Positions 15,351 through 24,065 of a stretch of 64,000 bases of DNA are shown one piece after another. The stretch is from Actinomycetospora lemnae (GTDB lineage: Bacteria; Actinomycetota; Actinomycetes; Mycobacteriales; Pseudonocardiaceae). The stretch's first letter is position 1; every line of letters begins with the position of its first letter. Made by a program: the position numbers and the translations under genes. The notes beneath the pieces are model-generated. The model saw only the letters and a program-made list of their open reading frames with translations. It was not told the origin of the DNA and ran no database searches. Where the stretch lies: assembly GCF_028737315.1 (NCBI RefSeq), contig NZ_JAQZAO010000001.1:186001-250000 (forward strand). Reading direction: 5' to 3'.

Positions 15351-17849
15351 TCACGGGTGCCGGCTGCTCCGCTGTTCGACCAACCGCCGCACCGCCGGCG
15401 CATCGGGGCACGTCAGGGCCGTGGTGGCCAGCTCCCGCGCCTCGTCCATGTCCACCTCCCGCACCGCCTGCTTGACGACGCCGACCGCGGCGGGGGCCAC
15501 GGACAGCTCGCGCACCCCCAGCCCGAGCAGCAGCGCCACCGCCTGCTCGTCCGCGGCCACCTCCCCGCACACCGCGACCAGCACGTCGTCGCCCGCGCCC
15601 TCGACCGTCGCCGCGATCAGCGCCAGCACCCCGGGGTCGAGGGGGTCGGCGAGGGCGGCGAGGTCCTCGTTGCCGCGCTCGGCGGCCAGGGCGTACTGGG
15701 TGAGGTCGTTGGTGCCGATCGAGAGGAAGTCGACGGACGGCGCGAACGACGCCGCCTTGAGCGCCGCCGCCGGCACCTCGACCATGATCCCGACCCGCAG
15801 CTCCGGGCGCCCCCGACCGACGGTCTCGACCGCGTCGTCGAGCGCCCGGCGGGCAGCCGTGAGCTCGTCGACCGTGGTGACCATCGGGAACATGACGTCG
15901 ACCGGGTGGTCGTGGGCGACCCGCACGATCGCCTCGAGCTGGTCGGCGAGCAGCTGCGGGCGGGCGAGCGCCAGGCGCAGCCCACGGACCCCGAGGAACG
16001 GGTTCGCCTCGGCGGGCATCGGCAGGTAGTCCAGCGGCTTGTCGCCCCCGACGTCGAGGGTGCGCAGCGTGATCCGCTGGCCGCCCATCGCCTCCGCGAT
16101 CGCGCGGTAGGCCGCCTCCTGCTCGGCGACGTCGGGGGCGTCGTGCCGGTCGAGGAAACCGAACTCGGTGCGCACGAGGCCCGCGAGGTCGGCCCCGACC
16201 GCCGCCACGGCGTCGTCGACCGAGCCCACGTTGGCGCCGACGAGCACCGTGGTGCCGTCGCGCGTCACCGCCGGCTCGTGGGCCCGCCGCAGCGCGTCGT
16301 CGCGACGGGCCGTGTGCGCGGCGGCGCGGGCGCGGAAGTCGGCGAGGACCGACTCGTCGGGGTCGACGACCAGCTCGCCGGTGGTCCCGTCGACGGCGAG
16401 GACCCCGGCCTGCCGCGCGCGGGCGGCCAGGTCGCTGCCCACCCCGACCACGGCCGGCACGCCCCGGGCGCGCAGCAGGATCGCGGCGTGCGCGGTGGGG
16501 CTGCTGCCGGCGAGGACCACCGCCGCCGTCCGCCCCGGGTCGATCACCGCGGCGTCGGCGGGCGTCAGGTCGTCCGCGACGAGGACGCCGTCGGACGCGG
16601 CCGCGGTCTCGGCGTGCCCGCCGAGGGCGGCCAGGACCTGGTCGCGCACGTCGCGGACGTCGCGCGCCCGTCCGCGCAGGTACTCGTCGGTGGCGGCCGC
16701 GAGCGCCGCCTCGACGGCGTCCATGGCGTCCGCCCACGCCTGGGCCGCGTCGGCCCCGGCCTCGACGCGGGCGTCGGCGTCGGCGAGCACGTCGGGGTCG
16801 TCGAGCAGCAGCATCTGGGCGTCGAAGATCGTCGCCTCGGCCTCGCCGATCTCGCGGGCCGCCCGGTCGCGCACCGCGCGCAGGTGCTCGCGGCCGGTTG
16901 CCCGGGCCTCGGCGAGGCGGTCGCGCTGCTCGGCCGGGGAGCCGGGCACGGGTGCCGGCAGCATGATCCCGGCGGGCGCCGCGACCCGGACCGGGCCGAT
17001 CCCGACGCCGGGCGAGGCGGGGATCGGCCGGCCCGTGCCCCGGGCCGCCGGAGTCGGGGCGGGCGCCGCCGGCGCCGTCTCCCCGAAGGACTCCTCGGCG
17101 AGCTCCTGCAGCCGGCGCACCGCGACGGCGGCGTCGGGACCGTGCGCCCGGACGGCGACCTCGTGGCCCTGCAGCGCGCCGAGGGTCGCCACCTTCGACA
17201 TGCTCGCCGCCGACACCTCCGGGCCGTCGAGGGCGAGGTTGCGCAAGCGCACGTCGGCGTCGAGACCCCGCACCGCCGCGACCAGCGCCGCCGCCGGGCG
17301 GGCGTGCAGCCCGTGTGGCATGCGGACGGTGAAGGTGCCGGTCTCCTCGCCCGCCCCGGCCACGGACGCCTCGGCCACGGGGGCCGCGGCGGCAGGCGTG
17401 ACGGCCTCGCCCAGGTGCCCCGACTTCGCCGCCAGCGCGTCCCCCGCCTCCGCCGCGACCTCGGCCGCCGACGCCCCGCCGGCCGCGCTGACCACGGCGA
17501 CGACCAGGCCCTCGACCAGCGGCGCGGGGCAGAGCACCACGCGCTCGCGGACGTCGTCGTCGACCAGCTCCAGCGCGAGCTCCGCGGAGAGCACGGCGCT
17601 GCCCATGTCCATGAGCACGACGACGCCGTCGCCCTGGTCGGCGCTCGTGAGGGCCTCGCTGATGGCGACGGCGTCGGTGCCGAAGCCCCCGTCGTCGAGG
17701 CCGGCGGCGACCTCCACGGACGGGGGACGGGGCGCCGCGGAGCTCGACCCGTCGGCGTGGTCGGCGCCCTGGAGCATCTCCCCCGCCAGGCCCACCGCCG
17801 CCTCGGCGAGGGCCCGGCTGTGGGAGACGACGACGATCCCGACCGTCAC
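15351..17849 (-). CDS. dhaM: DhaM-HPr-Enzyme I fusion (PEP-dependent DHA kinase phosphoryl donor)
   Basis: An 832-residue phosphotransfer protein. The EIIA-Man/DhaM domain (1-140) has phospho-His10 in VVVSH; the HPr domain (about 170-258) has His182 in GLHARPA; Enzyme I (about 274-832) has phospho-His454 in PTAHAAIL and the PEP-binding C-terminal part with DFLSIGTNDLTQY. Phosphate should pass PEP > EI > HPr > DhaM > DhaL-ADP. Escherichia coli DhaM carries only a truncated EI (about 470 residues in total), so the complete EI here is notable and would make the system independent of a separate PTS. GTG 17849 overlaps the dhaL stop by GTGA and has AGGAGG upstream. Confidence 0.93.
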   Translation of the reverse strand: MTVGIVVVSHSRALAEAAVGLAGEMLQGADHADGSSSAAPRPPSVEVAAGLDDGGFGTDAVAISEALTSADQGDGVVVLMDMGSAVLSAELALELVDDDVRERVVLCPAPLVEGLVVAVVSAAGGASAAEVAAEAGDALAAKSGHLGEAVTPAAAAPVAEASVAGAGEETGTFTVRMPHGLHARPAAALVAAVRGLDADVRLRNLALDGPEVSAASMSKVATLGALQGHEVAVRAHGPDAAVAVRRLQELAEESFGETAPAAPAPTPAARGTGRPIPASPGVGIGPVRVAAPAGIMLPAPVPGSPAEQRDRLAEARATGREHLRAVRDRAAREIGEAEATIFDAQMLLLDDPDVLADADARVEAGADAAQAWADAMDAVEAALAAATDEYLRGRARDVRDVRDQVLAALGGHAETAAASDGVLVADDLTPADAAVIDPGRTAAVVLAGSSPTAHAAILLRARGVPAVVGVGSDLAARARQAGVLAVDGTTGELVVDPDESVLADFRARAAAHTARRDDALRRAHEPAVTRDGTTVLVGANVGSVDDAVAAVGADLAGLVRTEFGFLDRHDAPDVAEQEAAYRAIAEAMGGQRITLRTLDVGGDKPLDYLPMPAEANPFLGVRGLRLALARPQLLADQLEAIVRVAHDHPVDVMFPMVTTVDELTAARRALDDAVETVGRGRPELRVGIMVEVPAAALKAASFAPSVDFLSIGTNDLTQYALAAERGNEDLAALADPLDPGVLALIAATVEGAGDDVLVAVCGEVAADEQAVALLLGLGVRELSVAPAAVGVVKQAVREVDMDEARELATTALTCPDAPAVRRLVEQRSSRHP

Positions 17850-18493
17850 GCGGCCTCCTGGTCGGCGACGACCGAGGCCGCCGCGGCGAGGAGCAGCGCC
17901 GCCGAGGTGGCGCCCGGGTCCTGGTGGCCGATGCTGCGCTCGCCGAGGTAGCTCGCCCGCCCCTTGCGGGCGAGCATCGGCGTGGTCTCGTCGCGGCCCC
18001 GGTCGGCGGCGTCCGAGGCCGCCCGCAGCGCCTCCGCGAGGGGCTCCCCCGCCGCCAGCGCGGCGTCGAGCGCGTCGAGGGCCGGGGCGAGGGCGTCGAC
18101 CATCGTCTTGTCCCCCAGCTCGGCCTTCCCGCGGGCGACGACCCCGTCGAGCCCGGCCCGCAGCGCCTTCGCGAACACGTCGGGCTCGAGCGCCCCGGCG
18201 CCGCCGGTGGCCGGGGCCATGCGCAGGAACAGGGTGCCGTAGAGCGGGCCGCTCGCGCCCCCGACCGACTTCACCAGCGTCATCCCGGTCTGCTTGAACA
18301 GCGCCGCCGGGTCCGCGGGCGGCGTCGCGTCCAGGAAGGCGACCACCGCGGCCATGCCACGGTCCATGTTGGCCCCGTGGTCGGCGTCGCCGATCGCGGC
18401 GTCGAGCGCGGTCAGGGCGTCCTTCTGCTCGGCCACCGACGCGGCGAACGCCCGCAGCCACCGTTGCAGGGTGTCGTTGTCGACCCCCGCCAT
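17846..18493 (-). CDS. dhaL: Dihydroxyacetone kinase ADP-binding subunit DhaL
   Basis: A 215-residue all-helical subunit that holds ADP and transfers phosphate to dihydroxyacetone bound to DhaK. The Mg-ADP aspartates are in DAAIGDADHGANMDRGM, and the nucleotide loop is in SVGGASGPLYGTLFLRM. DPGATSAALLL lies near the C-terminus, as in DhaL. ATG 18493 overlaps the dhaK stop by one base (TGATG) and its own stop overlaps dhaM, so the three subunits are coupled. In the DhaM-dependent class ADP stays bound as a cofactor and is rephosphorylated by phospho-DhaM. Confidence 0.95.
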   Translation of the reverse strand: MAGVDNDTLQRWLRAFAASVAEQKDALTALDAAIGDADHGANMDRGMAAVVAFLDATPPADPAALFKQTGMTLVKSVGGASGPLYGTLFLRMAPATGGAGALEPDVFAKALRAGLDGVVARGKAELGDKTMVDALAPALDALDAALAAGEPLAEALRAASDAADRGRDETTPMLARKGRASYLGERSIGHQDPGATSAALLLAAAASVVADQEAA

Positions 18494-19494
18494 CACATGC
18501 CCCACCGCAGGCCGGCGGTGGCGACCGGGGCGTCCCACAGCCGGAGCAGCTCGTCGTCGAGGCGGGTGATCGTCACCGAGCACCCGGCCATGTCCAGGCT
18601 CGTGACGTAGGGCCCGACCAGGGTGCGGACCGGGACGATGCCCGCCTTGTCGAGGAGCGCGGCGACCTCGTTGTACATGAGGTACAGCTCGAGCATCGGC
18701 GTGGCGCCCATGCCGTTGACGAAGACGAGCACGCCCTCGCCGCCGGTGAAGTCCCGGTCGGCGAGCACGGGGTCGACGAGCATCTGGGCGATGTCGTGCG
18801 CCGAGGCGAGCGGGACCCGCCGGCGGCCCGGCTCGCCGTGGATCCCGATCCCGATCTCGATCTCGTCCTCGGGGAGGTCGAACGTGGGGCTGCCCTTGGC
18901 CGGCACGGTGCAGGAGGTCAGCGCCATCCCCATGCTGCGGGAGTTGTCGTTGACCCGACGGGCCAGGTCGGCCAGCTCGGACAGGCTGCGGCCCTGCTCG
19001 GCGGCGGCGCCGACGATCTTCTCGACGGGGATCGCGGCGCCGGTCCCGCGGCGGCCGGCGGTGAAGAGGCTGTCCTCGACCGCGACGTCGTCGTTCATGA
19101 CGACGGCCTCCACCGTCGTGTCGGTCTCCGCGGCGGCGAGCTCGGCGGCCATGTCGAAGTTCATGACGTCGCCGGTGTAGTTCCAGACGAGGTGCAGCAC
19201 GCCGGCGCCGCCGTCGATGTTCTTGGTCGCCTCGGCCATCTGGTCGGGGACCGGCGAGGTGAAGACCTCGCCCGCGCAGACCGCGTCGAGCATCCCGGGG
19301 CCGATGAACCCGGCGTGGGCGGGCTCGTGCCCGCTGCCGCCGCCGGAGAGCAGCCCGACCTTGCCCGACACCGGGGCGTCGGCGCGGTAGATGATGCGGT
19401 TCTCGTGGTCGACGCGCAGCTCCGGGTGTGCGCGCTCCACCCCCCGCAGCGATTCCGCGACGAGATCGGCCGGGTCGTTGAGAAGCTTCTTCAC
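18493..19494 (-). CDS. dhaK: Dihydroxyacetone kinase substrate-binding subunit DhaK
   Basis: A 333-residue subunit that binds dihydroxyacetone covalently through a histidine. The substrate region GLLSGGGSGHEPAHAGF, the segment MNFDMAAE, and the GIGIHGEPGRRR motif with the hemiaminal-forming histidine are all present. GTG 19494 follows AGGAG with good spacing. It is the first gene of dhaK-dhaL-dhaM; the 130 bases upstream should hold the promoter. No DhaR/DhaS regulator or glycerol dehydrogenase is nearby, so the source of dihydroxyacetone is not indicated here. Confidence 0.95.
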   Translation of the reverse strand: MKKLLNDPADLVAESLRGVERAHPELRVDHENRIIYRADAPVSGKVGLLSGGGSGHEPAHAGFIGPGMLDAVCAGEVFTSPVPDQMAEATKNIDGGAGVLHLVWNYTGDVMNFDMAAELAAAETDTTVEAVVMNDDVAVEDSLFTAGRRGTGAAIPVEKIVGAAAEQGRSLSELADLARRVNDNSRSMGMALTSCTVPAKGSPTFDLPEDEIEIGIGIHGEPGRRRVPLASAHDIAQMLVDPVLADRDFTGGEGVLVFVNGMGATPMLELYLMYNEVAALLDKAGIVPVRTLVGPYVTSLDMAGCSVTITRLDDELLRLWDAPVATAGLRWGM

Positions 19495-19624
19495 GGTTCC
19501 ACTCCTGGGACTCCGAGCCCGGCGCGGGGCTCACGGGCAGGTGCGCGCCGACGGTGATTCCACTCCGTCCGGGCGGGGCGAGACCAGAGGCAACAGGGCC
19601 CCTGCACGGCGCGCGTCGGGGCGA

Positions 19625-20704
19625 TCACCGCTGGTCACGAGCCGCGCGGGGCGGGATGCCGCCCAGGTCGACCGCGAACGACCCGACGGCGAAGGCGATG
19701 GTGTCGACCATCCGGTCGAACGCGAGGCGGTCGATGTTGGCCAGGGTGTCGCACGCCTGGTGGTAGCAGCGGTCGTACGGCACGCCGGGCTCGCCGCCCC
19801 AGAGCGCCGCCTGCTCCGGGGTCTTGAGGGGCGCGTCACCGGTGTTCACGCCGCCGGCGGGGATGCCGGCCTCGACGAACGGGCCGTAGTCGGAGCCGCC
19901 GGACAGGTCCACGTCGCCGGCCGGGACACCGATCGCGGCGAGCCGGGCCTTGAGACGGCGCTCGATGACGTCGGAGCCGGGCGGCGCGGGCTCGTCCGCG
20001 GTCCCGTCGGCGTCGTCGCCGTCGTAGGTGAGGTAGGCGGCGTTGGGCGACGCGATCATGTCCGTGTTGAGCATCAGCGCGATGTCCCGCCGCTCCTCCT
20101 CGGCGAGGCCGTCGACGTAGGCCTGCGAGCCGAGCAGCCCGTCCTCCTCGGCGCCGAACCACACGAACCGCACGGCGTTCTGCACCGGCGGCGCGCTGCC
20201 CAGGGCCAGCGCGACGTCGAGGTGCGCCGCCGACCCGCTCGCGTTGTCGTTGATCCCCGGACCCTCGGGGACGCTGTCGAGATGGGCGCCGACGAGCACG
20301 ACCTCGTCGGTGCGCCCGGTGGTGGTCTGGGCGACGACGTTGCGCGTCGTGATCGGCGGGCCGTCCTCGGACTCGACGGTGACCACCGGCGTCTCCACGC
20401 GGAACCCCGCCGCGCGCAGGGCCCCGGCGACGTACTCGACGCTCGCTTCGTAGCCCGGCGACCCCGCCGCACGCTGCCCGCCGTTCCCGTCGGCGACGGC
20501 CTGCAACGCCTGGAGGTGGACGAACGCGGCGTCCCCGCTGGTGGTCGCGGACAGCCGGTCGGCGAGACGGGTGTCGGTCGGCAGATCGGACGAGGGTGGC
20601 GCGGACCGACCCGGACCGCCCGAGCACCCGGACGCCAGCAGGACGACGCCCGCCAGCACCACGCCCGCCCGACGTCGCCACCCGATCGCGTCGACCACCC
20701 TCAT
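19625..20704 (-). CDS. M28 family zinc aminopeptidase lipoprotein
   Basis: A 359-residue exported peptidase. The N-terminus has an Arg-rich start, a hydrophobic helix and the lipobox LLASGC, so the enzyme should be membrane-tethered outside the cell. Metal ligands of the M28 fold are visible: His/Asp in GAHLDSVPEGPGINDNASGS, Glu-Glu in GAEEDGLLGS, Asp in LNTDMIAS, and the C-terminal His in CYHQACDT. SDYGPFVEAGIPAGG is also typical. It resembles the Streptomyces aminopeptidase S group, which removes large hydrophobic N-terminal residues. ATG 20704; it follows the glycosyltransferase gene by 53 bases in the same direction. Confidence 0.9.
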   Translation of the reverse strand: MRVVDAIGWRRRAGVVLAGVVLLASGCSGGPGRSAPPSSDLPTDTRLADRLSATTSGDAAFVHLQALQAVADGNGGQRAAGSPGYEASVEYVAGALRAAGFRVETPVVTVESEDGPPITTRNVVAQTTTGRTDEVVLVGAHLDSVPEGPGINDNASGSAAHLDVALALGSAPPVQNAVRFVWFGAEEDGLLGSQAYVDGLAEEERRDIALMLNTDMIASPNAAYLTYDGDDADGTADEPAPPGSDVIERRLKARLAAIGVPAGDVDLSGGSDYGPFVEAGIPAGGVNTGDAPLKTPEQAALWGGEPGVPYDRCYHQACDTLANIDRLAFDRMVDTIAFAVGSFAVDLGGIPPRAARDQR

Positions 20705-20757
20705 CCCCCCTTGGGAGGAGAGCAGCGCCGATCGGCGAGCGTGTCAAGGGGATCCGG

Positions 20758-21864
20758 TCAGACGAGGGCGCCCTCGAGCCACCAGGCCACGACGTCGGTC
20801 TTGGTGGCGCCCCGCGGCCCGACCTGCTCCGCGTCGGTATCGGCGGCGTGGTCGGCGTGGTCGGTGTCGGCGGTGTCGGCGGCGTCCATCGCCCGCCGCA
20901 GGCCGGCGGCGAGGTCCGCGACGTCGCCGGGGGCGGTGAGGACGACGCGGGGGTGGTCGCGCAGGTCGTCGGCGAGGCCGGTCTCGGTGGTCGTGACGAC
21001 GCGGCAGCCGTGCGTCAGCCCCTCCACCAGCGGCAGCCCGATCTGCTCGCGCCAGCCCGGCCGCCGCACCGAGGGCATGGCGACCACGGCGGCGGCGCGC
21101 AGGAGCGCGTGGACGGTCGCGCGGGGCGGGTCCGCCACGATCGACACCCCGGTGGGCACGGGCCGGTCGGTGGCCCCGCTCGGGTCGGCGACCACGAGCC
21201 GCCAGCCCCGGTCCACCGAGCCGGCGTGCTCCCAGGCGGCGGTGAGCACCGCGAAGCCCTTGCGCTCGCTGGGCGTGCCGAGGAACAGGACGGTCCGCTC
21301 GCGCGGCGTGCCGCCGTCGACGCGGGGGCCGCACACGCTGCACGCGCTCAGCCGCGGCGTGAGCACCGTCTGCCGGGTCCCGCGCAGCGCCCAGCCGAAG
21401 GCGCGCCGGTAGTTCTCGGCGGCGCCGCTCGTCCCGAACACCACGGCGTCGAGGGCCAGCAGCACCGACACGCCCATCCCGAGGACGGCCAGGCGCGTGG
21501 CCGCGGCACCGAGGACGGGCCGGTGCCCCAGCGAGCGGGGAGCGAGGCGCGCGCGGGCGTCGAGGTTCTCGATGGCGTAGGTCGCGACGGTGATCCGCGG
21601 GCGGCGCAGCTTCGCGAGCGCGATCCAGCGCAGCGCCCGCACCCACTCCCCCGTCCACAGCGGCTCGGCGACCTCGAGCACCGCCAGCTCGCGGTCACGC
21701 AGCGCCGTGAGCAGCCGGCGCGGGGTGAAGGGTGCGACCCGCGGGTCGGCGAGCAGGGCGGGGTCGGCGTCGGCGCGGCGGGACGTGAACAGCAGCGCCT
21801 GGGTCGCGGGCATCTCCTCGACGACCGAGCTCCGCAGGTCCGGCACGATCCGCAGCGTCTGCAC
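20758..21864 (-). CDS. Glycosyltransferase, GT-B fold (family 4-like)
   Basis: A protein of about 368 residues. The C-terminal half has a nucleotide-sugar-binding region in GT4 style: TVLFLGTPSERKGFAVLTAA, then VHALLRAAAVVAMPSVRRPG, and EQIGLPLVEGLTHGCRVVTT with the E-x7-E type pattern. The N-terminal half is acceptor-binding-like. I chose GTG 21864 because LRIVPDLRSSVVEEM is the natural beginning; GTG 21906 would add 14 Pro/Gly-rich residues, and neither has a good ribosome site. The last 30 residues are Asp/Ala/His-rich (TADTDHADHAADTD). Donor and acceptor are unknown, and no polysaccharide cluster surrounds it. Confidence 0.75.
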   Translation of the reverse strand: MQTLRIVPDLRSSVVEEMPATQALLFTSRRADADPALLADPRVAPFTPRRLLTALRDRELAVLEVAEPLWTGEWVRALRWIALAKLRRPRITVATYAIENLDARARLAPRSLGHRPVLGAAATRLAVLGMGVSVLLALDAVVFGTSGAAENYRRAFGWALRGTRQTVLTPRLSACSVCGPRVDGGTPRERTVLFLGTPSERKGFAVLTAAWEHAGSVDRGWRLVVADPSGATDRPVPTGVSIVADPPRATVHALLRAAAVVAMPSVRRPGWREQIGLPLVEGLTHGCRVVTTTETGLADDLRDHPRVVLTAPGDVADLAAGLRRAMDAADTADTDHADHAADTDAEQVGPRGATKTDVVAWWLEGALV

Positions 21865-21994
21865 GCGAGGAGGTTCCCCGGTGGCGCCGGACCATGCGGC
21901 CGGCACGACACGTCACGCCCGGCAGGTCGTCGCGCGACGACGATGCGGTGGAGCCGGGTGCTGCACGCGACGACCGGGGATCACCCGCCCGACG

Positions 21995-22363
21995 TCAGGC
22001 CACCGGCGCGACCGCCCGGGACCGGCGGTTGACGTCGATCAGCTCGTCGAGGGCGTCGCGGGTGCGCACCAGGTCGGCGATGTGCCCGGTCAGCCGGTCG
22101 CGCTCGGCGACCATGAGGTCGAAGGCGTCGTCGGAGGTGGCGTCGCTCGGGCGGTCCACGCACGGGAGCACGGCGGCGATGGTGCGGCTGGAGAGCCCGG
22201 CGGCGTAGAGGCGCTGGAGCAGCAGCACCCGGTCGACGTCGTGCTCGGCGAAGCGGCGGTGGCCGCCGGCGCTGCGCGTGCTGGTCAGCAGCCCCTGCTC
22301 CTCGTAGTACCGCAGCGACCGCACGCTCGCGCCGGTGCGCGCCGACAGGTCCCCGATCTGCAT
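21995..22363 (-). CDS. MerR family transcriptional regulator
   Basis: A 122-residue regulator with the classical N-terminal helix-turn-helix and wing: MQIGDLSARTGASVRSLRYY, EEQGLL, GGHRRFAEHDVDR. Next come two helices and a coiled coil (FDLMVAERDRLTGHIADLVR). A single cysteine (VLPCVD) and no metal-binding loop suggest it is neither a mercury nor a typical SoxR sensor. It lies 29 bases downstream of the disulfide reductase gene in the same direction, so the pair may form an operon in which the regulator controls the reductase. Confidence 0.88.
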   Translation of the reverse strand: MQIGDLSARTGASVRSLRYYEEQGLLTSTRSAGGHRRFAEHDVDRVLLLQRLYAAGLSSRTIAAVLPCVDRPSDATSDDAFDLMVAERDRLTGHIADLVRTRDALDELIDVNRRSRAVAPVA

Positions 22364-22392
22364 CCCGGCCTCCTCGTGTGTCGACCTCCGGT

Positions 22393-23835
22393 CTACAGGC
22401 CGTAGGTCTCGAGCAGGCGCAGCCAGACCTCGCTCATCGTCGGGAACGACGGGACGGCGTGCCAGAGCCGCTCGAGCGGCACCTCGCCGACGATCGCGAT
22501 CGTCGCCGCGTGGACCATGTCCGCGACGTCCTGCCCGACGAAGGTCGCGCCGACGATGACGGCGCGGTCGGTGTCGACGACGATCGTCGCGAACCCGTCG
22601 TACCCGTCGGCCTGCAGCGAGCCGCCCGCGACGCTGCCGATCTCGTAGGACACCGCGCGCACCGGCAGCCCGGCGTCGCGGGCCCCGGCCTCGGTGTACC
22701 CGACGGCCGCGACCTGCGGGTCGGTGAAGATGACCTGCGGGACGGCGGTGTGCTCGGCGGTCGCGGCGTGGTGCGAGTACCGCCCGCCCAGCTCCTGGCC
22801 CCGCGAGCGCGCGACGACCACGTCACCGCAGATGCGCGCCTGGTACTTGCCCATGTGCGTCAGCTTCGCGCCGGTGCTGGCGTCGCCGACCGCGTAGAGC
22901 CAGTCGCCCAGCACCGTGGTGCTCTCGTCGGCGTCGAGCGGGCGGCCGGGCTCCAGCCCGACGGTGTCGACGCCCAGGTCGGACGTGGCAGGCCGGCGGC
23001 CCGCGGCCACGAGCAGCTCCGACCCGCGCACCTCGGACCCGTCGTCGAGGGTCGCCACGACCTCACCCCCGGTCGAGCTCCGCTCCGCTCCGTCTCCCGA
23101 GCCCCCGTCGCGCCGGACCGCGGTCATCGACGTCGAGAGCCGGACGTCGACGCCGTCGGCCTCGAGCGCGGCCTGCAGCCGGCGGCCGGCCTCCGGCTCG
23201 GTGGTGGGGATCAGGCGGTCGCCGTGCTGGACGAGCGTGACCCGCGCGCCGAGCCGCCGGAACACCGTCGCCATCTCGACCCCGACCACCCCGCCGCCGA
23301 GGATCAGCAGCGACGCCGGGATCTCCTTGACCTGGGTGGCCTCCTGGTTGGTCCACGCGTTCACCGTGTCCAGCCCGTCGATCGGCGGCCGCGCGGGCGT
23401 CGAGCCCGTGGCCACGACGACGTACCGGGCGGCGACCGAGGTGGTCGTGCCGTCGTGGTGGGTCACCTCGACCGCGCGCTCGCCGGCCAGCCGCCCGTGC
23501 CCGCGCAGCAGGGTGATGCCGGCGCCGGAGAGCCAGTCGGCCTGCCCCGTGTCGTCCTCGGCGGCGAACGCGTCGCGCCGGGCGAGCACCGCCGACACGT
23601 CGACGCCCCCGGACACGGCCTCGGCGACACCGGGCATGCGCTGGGTGGCCGCGTACAGGTCGACGGGACGCAGCAGCGCCTTCGACGGGATGCACGCGTA
23701 GTACGAGCACTCGCCCCCGACCAGGCGGGACTCGACGATCGCGGCCGACAGGCCCTGCTGGTGCGCGCGGCCGGCCACGTTCTCGCCGACCGGTCCGGCG
23801 CCGATCACCACGACGTCGACCTCGAGGTCGCTCAT
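22393..23835 (-). CDS. FAD-dependent pyridine nucleotide-disulfide oxidoreductase
   Basis: A 480-residue class I flavoprotein disulfide reductase. GAGPVG (12-17) binds FAD, and C43/C48 in GGECSYYACIPSK form the redox-active disulfide. ILGGGVVGVEMA is the NAD(P) site, and the C-terminal dimer region includes HAVPSFPTMSEVWLRLLE. The disulfide motif differs from lipoamide dehydrogenase (GGTCLNVGCIPSK), and the usual His-Glu pair is altered, so I call it a general mercuric-reductase/lipoamide-dehydrogenase-like enzyme and not a specific one. ATG 23835. Codons about 23066-23106 encode a Gly/Ser-rich loop with ggagc repeats that looks like a small insertion. Confidence 0.85.
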   Translation of the reverse strand: MSDLEVDVVVIGAGPVGENVAGRAHQQGLSAAIVESRLVGGECSYYACIPSKALLRPVDLYAATQRMPGVAEAVSGGVDVSAVLARRDAFAAEDDTGQADWLSGAGITLLRGHGRLAGERAVEVTHHDGTTTSVAARYVVVATGSTPARPPIDGLDTVNAWTNQEATQVKEIPASLLILGGGVVGVEMATVFRRLGARVTLVQHGDRLIPTTEPEAGRRLQAALEADGVDVRLSTSMTAVRRDGGSGDGAERSSTGGEVVATLDDGSEVRGSELLVAAGRRPATSDLGVDTVGLEPGRPLDADESTTVLGDWLYAVGDASTGAKLTHMGKYQARICGDVVVARSRGQELGGRYSHHAATAEHTAVPQVIFTDPQVAAVGYTEAGARDAGLPVRAVSYEIGSVAGGSLQADGYDGFATIVVDTDRAVIVGATFVGQDVADMVHAATIAIVGEVPLERLWHAVPSFPTMSEVWLRLLETYGL

Positions 23836-24065
23836 CCGTCCGACTCCTCCTCGCGGGCTGGGCGCGTCGGGGGCATCCTCCGGGCCCCGTGCCCGGGGGC
23901 GCCACCCGTGCCGGACGTGTCACCCGCCCGGTCCGGCCGCCGTTGCGCCGTCCGGCCCTACGCGGATCTGTGACGCACGTCAACCCGTTGCACCACGCGA
24001 TGATCCCGATCACCATCACCTCGACGCGATCTCTGTCGACATCGGCGTATCCGAGGAGCTGAGCC

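Noticed and set aside
20758-20864. Asp/His/Ala-rich tail of the glycosyltransferase as a metal-binding domain
   Set aside because: It is a short imperfect repeat (gtcggcgtgg-like) at the protein end, better explained by repeat expansion.
22383-22393. GACCTCCGGTC inverted repeat near the MerR gene as a MerR operator
   Set aside because: Arms are only four bases and it overlaps the end of the reductase gene; no 19-bp-spaced promoter is visible.
23969-23984. CRP-like site TGTGACGCACGTCAAC before the exchanger gene
   Set aside because: Only one half-site is good and spacing/flanks are not distinctive in GC-rich DNA.
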